Assembly (NCBI RefSeq): GCF_000226095.1
Contig: NC_016474.1
Location: 1,736,001 to 1,800,000, forward strand
Length of the DNA: 64,000 nt
Reading direction: 5' to 3'
From: Thermothelomyces thermophilus ATCC 42464
Taxonomy: Eukaryota > Ascomycota > Sordariomycetes > Sordariales > Chaetomiaceae
Shown here: positions 11,264 through 20,953 of the stretch, piece after piece
How positions within the stretch are numbered: the first letter of the stretch is position 1
Layout: every line of letters begins with the position of its first letter
Position numbers and translations under genes: made by a program
The notes under the pieces: generated by a model
What the model saw: only the letters and a program-made list of their open reading frames with translations
Databases searched by the model: none
Told to the model about the DNA's origin: nothing

Positions 11264-12136
11264 ATGGCCGCAAAGAAGAAGAAGGGTCCGCTCAAAAACC
11301 TGGCGGCCGGACGGCCTCCAGTCTTGCACCGACCTAAGTCGATGTCAAGGACCGCGACCAAGGCAATCATCAACAAGCACCACCTGCTGCAAAAGCGGAA
11401 GCGGCAGGCCATTGCCAAAGGCGACAAAGCCGAGGTTGCAATCATTGATGCCGAGATTGAGGCGCTAGGCGGCCTTGAGAGGTACCAGGAAGCAAGTCTG
11501 CAGGGTCAGAGGCATGATCGTGGAGGCGACAGTTCCCGGGTACTCATGCAGTGGCTTAAATCAACTTTCTCGCCTCAGAAGCCGGACTCGAGTCGACGTC
11601 TTCGCATGCTCGAGGTTGGAGCACTCAGTACGCAAAATGCCTGCTCAAAGAGCGGTCATTTCGACATTGTGCGAATCGACCTCAAGAGTCAAGAAGAAGG
11701 AATCCTGGAGCAGGATTTCATGGAGCGGCCCTTGCCACGCGACGAATCTGAGCGATTCGATATCATCTCTCTCTCTTTGGTCCTCAACTTCGTTCCGGAA
11801 GCCAAAGGGCGGGGAGATATGCTCCGCCGGACGACGCAGTTTCTCCGCGCTCCGGGGCGGTACATCGATTCTCCCGGCCTTGCCGCAAGCTTTCCAAGTC
11901 TGTTTCTCGTCCTGCCAGCGCCATGTGTGACAAACTCTCGATATCTGGACGAGGAGAGGTTGGTGGCTATCATGGAATCTCTCGGATATACTATGGCGGA
12001 ATCCAAGACAAGCCAGCGGCTGGTCTACTATCTCTGGAGGAGAGTGCGGGTCTGTAAAGGACCAGGTACCGTCTTTCCGAAGAAAGAAGTTCGGTCGGGC
12101 TCGTCCCGGAATAACTTCGCCGTTGTCCTGAGCTGA
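11264..12136 (+). CDS. bmt2: 25S rRNA adenine-N1 methyltransferase Bmt2
   Basis: Single exon, 290 residues. Yeast Bmt2 makes the m1A2142 modification of 25S rRNA during 60S subunit assembly in the nucleolus. The N-terminus is lysine-rich (MAAKKKKGPLKNLAAGRPPV), a nucleolar-type signal. RKRQAIAKGDKAEVAIIDAEIEALGGLERYQ is the conserved lead-in of the family. The Rossmann methyltransferase core follows: RMLEVGALSTQNAC (S-adenosylmethionine motif I), FDIVRIDLKSQE, ILEQDFMERPLP and the family hallmark FDIISLSLVLNFVPEAKGRGDML. Conserved ending ESLGYTMAESKTSQRLVYYLWRR is present, followed by a variable tail. The ATG at 11264 begins the frame. It is head-to-head with rpl25, which fits a joint role in large-subunit production. 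Confidence 0.93.
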   Translation: MAAKKKKGPLKNLAAGRPPVLHRPKSMSRTATKAIINKHHLLQKRKRQAIAKGDKAEVAIIDAEIEALGGLERYQEASLQGQRHDRGGDSSRVLMQWLKSTFSPQKPDSSRRLRMLEVGALSTQNACSKSGHFDIVRIDLKSQEEGILEQDFMERPLPRDESERFDIISLSLVLNFVPEAKGRGDMLRRTTQFLRAPGRYIDSPGLAASFPSLFLVLPAPCVTNSRYLDEERLVAIMESLGYTMAESKTSQRLVYYLWRRVRVCKGPGTVFPKKEVRSGSSRNNFAVVLS

Positions 12137-13830
12137 ACTGGTTGTTCTGGACTTCGCGCATATTGTTGCGCCCTTGCGGCATGTCATCGCGTTCTGAGAG
12201 ATTCCCATCGGTCAGGGTCTCTTGAAGGCAATGACAGTTCAAAACACAAAACCGATGGGCGACAAGGCTCCCATCTTTTAATCCTCAGCGAACTCGACAG
12301 CGACGATCAACGACCTTTGGTGGTCATCGACGAGCAATGTCCATGCCTACGAATCATGCTCCGTTCATGAACCCGCTCCTCAGACGAGCTCAAAGGCAGC
12401 CAATAAGAACAGGTCGGAAGCCATGTGTGTTTCTAGCAGCAGGCCAAGGACCGGCCAGAGAAGCGGACATGGCACCGCACCGCTAAAGACCTTCTGGTCG
12501 TATGAGCTCGCTCTTGTCTATGCGCCCGACGTTGGAGATTGAACGGAGCATCACATTTTTCAACGATTTCATAGCGAACTCTCGACGACAAGATCCGAGA
12601 GGTGAAGCTGCCGCGAGCGCCACCTCTGGTTCTGCCTTACGCTCCAATGCCGTCGTCTTGGTCCTCCGTATGGCCCCTCGAGGCAGCTCATGGGTTCGCC
12701 AACCATCAACCAGGTGGTTTCAAGACATGGTAGGCCGCAGCGCATGCTGAACGTTACGTTGGTTTTCAGTTGACGATTGCAAATCAACAACACTTTATGC
12801 GGGCTATGCCTAGGTTATCAAAAGCAAGCCTTCCCTGGTTCGTCGCAACGCCATCAACCTACCACAGGAAGACCTTTCTTTGTCTTTCACCCTCATTGAC
12901 AAACCAGCCAACTGAGTTGTTGCTAGTTTCCTCTCCAGATGAAAGAGGTACGATTCAACGCGGTTCCACCGTTGCTAAAGTATCTCGGACGATCTCCGCG
13001 TAGCCCACAAACGGAGGGTCCGTTCAGACTTCTCCTATCACGAAGTCGAGCGTTCATTGTGCTTTGAGCAAAATGCCAGACGGTGCGCGGACTAGTGTAT
13101 GTACAGCCCGCAAACAGCTCCGATTCGCCGTCTGGCCGCATACCGCATCCTTCCTTATTCCGTGGTGGTTGCTGGGTCTGACAACGCTGATCAAGTGACG
13201 GCAATCTTGAGAGGGCGGGGGTGTTACGCCAAACTGCCACCCTGTCCCCAGTCGCATTCCCCAGGTTTCTGAGGGGTAATGAAGCTACTAGACCAATGTG
13301 GTCATGGCGCGTCTAGCGGCAGCCCAAGACAAAGATATCCGACCCCAAACCGAACAAACTTGATTACCTCATGTCTCACGCAAAATCAGTCTCGTGAAAC
13401 TCGGTGACCTATCAGAGTTCGTGATTGTCTTTTTGTTGGGAGCAGGAGGTGGAAGATTCAGGGGCTACACTACGCTAGGCCCGGATGACTGAAAGGGGAA
13501 AGCATCTCTCGGGACGGCTTCTGGGGGCCATCATCGAGAGACAGTAGTGCAAGGACTCTTAATCGAGCATGACACTTGCTGCGACATGGCCTTGAAAATT
13601 CCTTGGGTTCGCGAAGGCAGTGTTTCGTAACGGCGTCGGTACAGGTTCAGTCCCAGGGCCACGGGTTCGCAGTGCCGGATCAACCATGTTTCGAGCGGTC
13701 GTCCGCTGCCCTGACGAGTGAATCTTGCCATGGCGCACGCGACTTTGCGTAACCATGCCCCCCTGGGTCGACGATCCTGCACCGTACCCGTGGCCAAGTA
13801 GAGCGTCTAACGGAACCGTCCTACCTTACC
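12137..13830. other. Intergenic stretch, no gene seen
   Basis: About 1.7 kb between bmt2 and the converging enolase-phosphatase gene. It is of mixed composition with only short unrelated frames (none above 105 codons) and no recognisable protein motif, inverted repeat or RNA gene. Confidence 0.4.
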
Positions 13831-15068
13831 TTAGAGCTCCTCAAAGCTCGTCACCACCCTATGCCTAGCCCTTTCCTCCTCGGCTAGCGGTGCATTTCCG
13901 GGCCTCTCCACGATGTAGCTCTGCATCCCGGCCTCCTTGGCCGCCTCCACCTCCCGCACGTTGTCGCTCAGAAACAACCATTCCCCAACGGGCACCTCGG
14001 GATACTTTGCCGCGATCCGCTCGTAGCTCGACCGCTCCGTCTTGGGCCCCGCGTTGACGGTGTCAAAGTAATCGCTGAGCAGCCCCGTCAGGTCGGCCTG
14101 CCCGCCGCTGCCGTCGTCGGTGTGCCGAAACAGCAGCTTCTGCGCGGCCACGGAGCCGGACGAGTAGATCATGACCCTGACGCCCTCGGGGCCTCCGCTA
14201 GCCCAGTCCCTGATCTTGGGAGCCACGTCCGGGAAGAGCGGCGCCTTGAGCGCGCCCGAGGCGTAGCCTGCCTCCCAGAGGTATCCCTGCAGGGACTTGA
14301 GGTAGGCAATCTTGACGTCGCGACTCATGAGGTCGCGGACGTGGGCGAGGAGGGCCTCGGGGGTGGCCGCGTGTTCGGGAGGGAAGGCATCCCGGTAGGG
14401 CGCGAATTGCGGTGTGGACCATTCGCTGGCGAGCGTGGCAGGGAGGGCGGAGAGGGCATAGGGAAACTGTGGCTGGGATTAGTACTATAGAACTGGGACT
14501 GCGTCATAGTGTAGAAGTTCGTATGCCGAACGGCGGGGTGGAAGAGGAGGAGGGTAGGAAAGGTGGGGGGAAGGACGCGGCGCGTTGCTGCGGTTGCCCT
14601 TCCACACCATACTTGGTCGAATCCTGGGGCAACATGTAGGACAACCAAGGGTTTACAATATAAGACGATGCTGTGTCACCCTACTCATTCCCCCGTTTGT
14701 GATCTTGAAACTGCAATAAGATCAAGGCCAGTGAAAGAGAAGGGAGAGAGTAGTGCGGAAGGCGGAATGGTGGCAAGGTCTGGCCACGAATGGCCTGGTG
14801 TCGCGTGACGAGGAAAACGAAACCATGCCATGGAAAGAAAGGAGAACTGGCCGAAGACGAGAAAGGAAATCCGCACTCGTCACTTACAAGCACGTCCTTG
14901 ACAAATGAGATGGGACACACAGTTCCCTCTGCGGGTAGAAGTGGTCTGTGTTAGCCAAAATTGTCTGGTAGGTTACCAAACCCATACCAAAAGCCAAGGG
15001 CTGATGAGGAGAGAGAGCACCTTACCGATGTCGAGAAGCACGACGCGGGGCTTGTGAGCTGCTGCCAT
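13831..15068 (-). CDS. utr4: Enolase-phosphatase E1 (Utr4), methionine salvage
   Basis: Three exons on the minus strand: 15026-15068, 14888-14928, 13831-14466; 239 residues. Utr4/E1 is a HAD-superfamily enzyme of the methionine salvage pathway; it enolises and then dephosphorylates 2,3-diketo-5-methylthiopentyl-1-phosphate. Splicing exon 1 to exon 2 creates the catalytic motif LLDIEGTVCPISFV, the E1 form of the HAD nucleophile loop (the first Asp and the E-G-T that follows). Further blocks are the cap region (FAPYRDAF...LMSRDVKIAYLKSLQGYLWEAGY), MIYSSGSVAAQKLLF (HAD motif II Ser), the conserved K/R block around FDTVNAGPKTERSSYERIA and WLFLSDNVREVEAAKEAGM (motif III/IV acidic residues). Intron 2 is 421 nt, the longest in this window, and intron 1 interrupts the catalytic loop codon for Glu. 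Both donor and acceptor sites are canonical. Confidence 0.94.
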
Positions 15069-18000
15069 GTTGCTCAGGCAAGGGGCTGTCGAGCACTTGT
15101 GTGGTTGAGTGGCCGGGATCGGTCTGGAGCTTGGCTCGGCGGGCGACGGAGTGCTAGCGTTCGCGCCGGGGCGGGCAAGCGGGCCAACAAACCGAACTGA
15201 CCGTGGATTGGTGTGGCGCGCGAGGACCAGCGACCGCCGAGTTGGTGCCGCTAAATCGGTGTTGTTCAGGCGGTGAGGGAGTCGGTCTTGCAAAGCACGG
15301 CACGTTGATGATGATGTTGCGTTGTGAGTGGGCCTCTAGAGAGGCTTGCAGCTGGAATGTCCTGCCGAGAAATTTTACTGCCGCCAAACTCAATTCGTTG
15401 CATGCATCACCACCACCCGCACTCAAAGCATCCGACGAGGTCGCATTGAGAAATGCGCCGAGAACAACGGTCGTGCTGCCGGTTCGTCGCCGACGAGGAG
15501 TCCCTCAACGGGTTGGGGCGAGAACATTCCCGGCGGGTTGCATTCCCTAAGCAACGCTGGCCCGAAGGGAAAGGGCGGTCAACAAACGCCAACTTGTCGC
15601 TTGAACATGGCCAACAGGACTGGGAAGCTGCAATTCATGAAACGAGAAATTTCCACCCGCACCACCACTAACTACAGACCTGCAGCAGCGCCTGTATTTT
15701 TGTGTGACGATCCCACGGGAAGACGCAGGGAGACTGCTGTCGTCGACCTAAACCGGAAGAGGGTGTGCTGCATCGCCCCGTCAATACACTACATTCGGGT
15801 CATAATAACCCTCGTACCCCGATGGGCAGAGCTACCTAGCATTGGCATAGCACAGACTGAGTCCCGAGCTGCGGGATCACAACCGTACGGTGCAGCCGGT
15901 TGAGCCCGGCAGAGATCGAGTCTTTCCGTTGCTGCGGCAGAATGGGATGTGCTTGGTTCACGCAGCAACGACGAGACGGAAACCTTCTACGATGCTACAA
16001 TCAGGCGAGCAACATCCTACCTGAACGACTTCTCCATCATCGTCATCGTCAACCTGCATGTTTCACCGGCAACCCTAGCACGATACGTGGAGGCAGCTGC
16101 AGGAATGCTCTGGCTACTGCACACTACTATGCACACTACTTTGAAAGGAGGACGCTTTGATTGGGTTGGTAAACAGTCCGGCTATGGCAACGCATTGGCG
16201 TATTCTCCCTCCTCGGCATCACGAGAACGGCAAACCAACCACCGCCGCTGCTCGTCATATTTGTTTTGTCTCTGGTGCGCACGTCCCTGAGGCACTCATG
16301 ACCGGTCGCTGTCAGTTTCGCTCCGAGCGAGTTGGTCTGTTTCCAATACAGTTAGCAGAGTGGCAGCCACCAATCTCGAACACCAAGAACCCCGCAATGA
16401 TCCGCGCCCATCAACGCGCCCGTAAGGGGATCTGCAGCACTTTTTGCGATACATGGCCCATTGAAGGATCCTGACGATTCGCGGACTGGCGTTTTTGGAG
16501 TGGTGTGGACACGGTCCTTCGAACCAAGTATACCACGGTACCCAGGTGCATTACACTACACCATAGGGAGACTGTTTTGAGTTTGACACTCGCACTACGG
16601 AAATTAGTGTGTATGCAGATCAAGATGCACTAGTTACACGATAAGTGCGCAGTATGTTCTACGGACTTACCTACTATGTGTGTACTGTGCGAAGTAATCC
16701 GTACATATACTATGGATTCGCACTCTGCCAGGGCTCCAGAGTCAACGACCGTTTATTGGTGCTCGCTACGGATGAGAGCGCGATCCTGCGGCGGGACTGG
16801 AAACTCTCCTGCGCATCAACCGCCCAGATTCTTTCTTGGTTAGCGCCAGGAATGCCGCATCTGGTGCCATACACTACACTACAACTCCGTCGCGACACCG
16901 TCCAGAGGATGGCTGGATGTTGAGCCTTGACGCGTGCAGTCTCATTCCTTCCGCGCAGCGCTCCTCCAGATGCACGTCCAATCGACCAGCACTCGATCGC
17001 CCCCAAAACATTGGTTGGCGCTGCGACTGCTGAGGTAACCACATCGCATCGTCACTCATTCCAATGACATTTCAATGCAGCCAACCACGCCCACCATCTG
17101 TTTCAATTCACATAGATTGGGCAATGCATTGCCAGTTGTGGGTGACACTCCCCAACGCTTGTGCGGCGCACACCGTGCCATGCCGTCCTTTCTTGATCTC
17201 GCACTTTACTAAACCCCGCTGTTGGTGGTTTCAACTCCCCAGCCGAAACACGCTCAGCGCCCTGCCATTGTTGCGGGACATTCGAGAACCCGCTTGTCGA
17301 TAACCGATAGTGTAGTGTTGGGCGGATGGTGTTGGGGTCACACGACGTCATACTCGGGCAAGCTCCACGCCAGAACTGCAAGTGTAATCCGTACTAGTTA
17401 GTATGAAGGTCGCCCGACTCTCGCGAACCCTGATGGCAGCAAAACGGAGAGCGCCGGGCCACCCTATGGCCCCAGTCATCCGCGGCAGTTCCTCCGCTTA
17501 CTGCAAACACTAGGGGGTACAGCGTGAAAGTAGTGTACATACGGATGTAGTTATGTATGTAGACTCGGAGTTCGCATTCTCGCATGTACCTTGGCCCGAA
17601 GAGCGATCCGCCGTCTCCGACAAGCCCGCGATATCCTCGGCCTTTCGATCTTCGGGCCACTTGTCCTCTGCGTATCAGTCCTAGAGGTCATCAGGTCGAT
17701 CACACGAGTCAAACGGGTCAACCTGGTCTACACTAGTGTACGGATTAATGCTATCTTAACTGGGGCGACTTATTGTAGGGTATTATCGCTATCCTCGTTA
17801 TTATGAGATTGCCGAAACGCTACAGATAGCGCTGTTGACGTAGCACTAAACGGTATCATCCGTTTCCGGAAACCCCCCAATGAGATTGCCGCCCCTTTTC
17901 CTCGATCTCAAAGATGATAGGGTGCGTTGGTGGCTCGTGCACGTCCAATCTCGCCAGCTGTTGTGCCTGTGGAACCCGCCAACGTACCCAGTACTTAGTA

Positions 18001-19100
18001 CTCCGTAGTGTACATTGCGTTGTATTCACACGAGAGCAGACACTCAGATATGCTCCAACATCGCTTCATTGTGGTGAAACCGGCGACGGCAGAATATGCC
18101 GTCCGAACACAATAATCCTTCGTGCTGGCTACAGGAGTCGCTGCTATTTTCGCGAATAACCTTCCGCAAGCGATTGGCGCCACGAGCGCTGCGCCGTCGA
18201 GCAAGAGATGCAAACTGACGGAGGACAGACAAATGCAGCGAGAAGTGGCTGCATACGGACCCACCAATGACGTTGTGGATGGGCGACCGGCTCTCCGTGA
18301 AACGGAAAGCGCTCGAAGCGGATGGCCAAGGCCCAGAAATGGCGACATTGTGCGGTGTTGCCTCAGGCTCCCAGGGAATCCGCCGTGACGGAGCACAATA
18401 CAGACGCTTCGAGACCATCGTCGCCTCCCTACTAGTGTACAGTAGTGTAGGGATACACATTCAAGCCCGTGGAGAGCTTGGCTGGATCACGCAACGCTTT
18501 TGTCATCATCGAAAGAAGGTGTCCACGGTCAGTTAACCCCCAATTCATCAAACCAGCTCATCATCTCTGACATTGCGACTTCCCCATCGTGGAGCATGCG
18601 AAGATTACTGATAGTGTACGGAGTAGTTAGAGAGATTAGGGAATATGGGGTCCTCTGGGGAGGAATGCACACTTGGCTCGGCAAGTAGCGTGGTTGTGGA
18701 GTCCAAATCCATCAGGCGATCGCGGACGTGGCCTCACCAAAAACCAAAACGCGACGGACATGGCAGCATTGCTAGCCAGCGCGAGAAATCACTGGTCAAT
18801 TCCGGTTCTGCCAGACGCAGTAGTACCCAACCCGCAGAATCTCGTGCTGTACTGTGTAGTTGGCACGCTGGCAAGGGTACTCTGTTGTACACAGACGCGC
18901 GGGAGATGGGCGGTGTGGCTGCTCAATTGGGCAGTTTGCCTGAGGCCAAGGCCAGCTTGTCACAGATGTGATGCGGATGCACACGAGGCCAGACTCCGGG
19001 GTACAACAGGTACAACAGGTATGTACGGAGTACCGTGTACTATGTAGTGTAACGGATTGCATTTGGAAAGCAGCATAGCGCTAAGTCATAGCGAGTAATA
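15069..19100. other. Gene-poor stretch with dispersed TACGGAGTA/TACGGATTA motifs
   Basis: No protein gene can be supported in these 4 kb: all open frames are short, without domains, and lack fungal coding bias. The stretch is rich in short GTAC-, CTAC- and AGTGTA-containing words and holds exact copies of TACGGAGTA or TACGGATTA at 16695, 17385, 17739, 17999, 18617 and 19024 (either strand). Two of them (17385-17393 and 17739-17747) face each other about 360 bp apart. This looks like old, decayed, perhaps miniature-transposon-derived DNA, but no family can be named. Confidence 0.4.
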
Positions 19101-20953
19101 GGTCTAGGCTCAATGAGACTAGCGCACTCCTACCTCGAGTTCGTGCCGGGCAAAGCGGTGTGCCTGCCGTGGCAGCCTTGGATGGATCCCATTCGTCATC
19201 TCCTATTGCGCTGGACAATGCGCCCCACAAAGAGCACAGTGCCGCTCGCAAACAAGGCACGTTGCATGCAGGTGTTTTCCCGCAGCAGAAGCCCAGTGTT
19301 CGGCCATGCGCACTTGACTGGCCGATCAGCGTGTCATTGGCCATTACCCATGCCTCGCCTCCGTCGTGGAGGCCGCTGGCTCAGCCAAGGCCATTCCGCT
19401 TTGAACATGGCGCCACCCAGGCGAGCCAGGCTGCTAACCCAGTGCTGAGGTCGGGCCACTGTTGTTCCAGCGTTTCTGGTCCCTTCCACCCGCTGCCCGC
19501 GTCTTCTAGCAGCGCCTCCCCCCGTCGTTGCATCGGGCTGCTCTTCCCTGACCATTCGTCCATCTGTCATCCCCTTTCCACCGCATCCTCTCAACACCAT
19601 CCTCCCGTCTCTCTTCCCTTCAGTCGTATACTTCTGCACGCCTTTGCTGTCGCCCCTGCCCACCCACGGTTGTTCTCGATCCATCATCAATCAACCCATC
19701 GACATATCTACATCTGGTCTTGCCAATCGCGAAAGACCGTCGAACGACCCGCGACAAGCACTGCGCTGCAGATTCAACTTGGCTCTGAGCTGCTACGCCA
19801 CCTGTCACGCCTGCAATTGCTATCTGTCTCGGCCCGCTTCCACCTGCAGTCGAAAGGAACGAGACGATACAGCTCAACCATCTACGACTTCCTCTGGGGC
19901 CTTCTGGCACCGAGTCCAACGCCCGAGTCCTTCGCGGGCTTTCCACATCAGCAACGCTTCAGTCTCTCGTCTCGCCTCGTGGCACCCTGAGCGCTGCTGA
20001 TTAGCTCGCCCCCCCCGGGCCCGGTCGTCCCACTCGTCGAGTCCCGCACAATCGTCAGGTCCCGATCGGTCGGTCTCCACTACGGCCTGTGTGTGATTCA
20101 CACGCTTCGCCAGTTGAACAAGGGGGACTGAAGAGTCATCTCCTCGTCCACCTGTTCCCTAAAGCCCTCTCCCACTCCCGCATGTTTTCATCGACGATTC
20201 GCCAGGTGTCCCAATAACCGCAACTCCACCCTCTCTGGTTTGTTGTCTGCCACCTGGTCTCACTCGACCCCGTCCACCTCTCGACATCGACGTCGCCTGT
20301 CCCCTCAAGTTAGCTGCCGCTGCCTTCCTTCGGCCCGCTTCGACGTCGGCGTCGATACCACCCGATCCATCAAGCAAGCAAACAAACAAACAGCAACAAC
20401 TTCGCACCGTCCCCTCTTCACCTCAGCAACACCGGATCTCGGCTTCTGGGCAGCTGCCTCGAACCCCGACCTCTGAGTTCGGCTTTCACTTCTCTCAACA
20501 ACACATCATTCACTTCCTCATCCGTACCGATGTTATAACGACCCTTTTTCTTCTTGTCTTCTTTTGGGACCGCCAGTCCTACTCTTGACGACTCTCTCTC
20601 GCGACCGCCTTTTCCTTTTTTTTTTCTTCTTCTTGAGCATCAAAATACCCCCTCCCATGAGCCTCGGATAGTGAACGACTTGGAGCTACTTGTTTTCTGT
20701 TTTATTTACCGCCTTCTGTACATCTTCGCCGGCTTTCTGTTCGTCTCTTTCTCGCCTCATCTCAGCTGCTCGTCACCCAGTTTCGCCGTTGCGCGGCCAA
20801 CCGCTTCTGTTGTACGGGTTGGAACTGCCCGTCTCGACAAGAGTCGCTCGATCGGCATAGACCGGCTTTGGGGGCTGGGGAAGAGCTCACTCGGATCTTG
20901 TACCACCATTCTCGACGCCCTATACCCTCGGCTAGACCTAATCCCCTTTCACC
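19101..20953 (+). promoter_or_regulatory. CT-rich promoter and probable long 5' leader of the Ksp1-like kinase gene
   Basis: The top strand becomes strongly pyrimidine-rich from about 19450 to 20950, with many TCTCC, CTTC and CCACC runs and few ATGs in good context. Such CT-rich stretches are usual in promoters and long leaders of fungal regulatory genes. A 276-codon open frame (19160-19990) in it has no domain and looks like composition-driven noise. The transcription start cannot be read from sequence. Confidence 0.5.

Noticed and set aside
10162-17251. 15-base repeat CTCCCCAGCCGAAAC at 10162 and 17237
   Set aside because: A few exact 15-mers repeated by chance are expected in 64 kb, and the flanks do not match.
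19160-19990. 276-codon frame upstream of the kinase gene
   Set aside because: Ser/Pro/His-rich because of the CT-rich strand; no domain and weak start context; treated as part of the leader.
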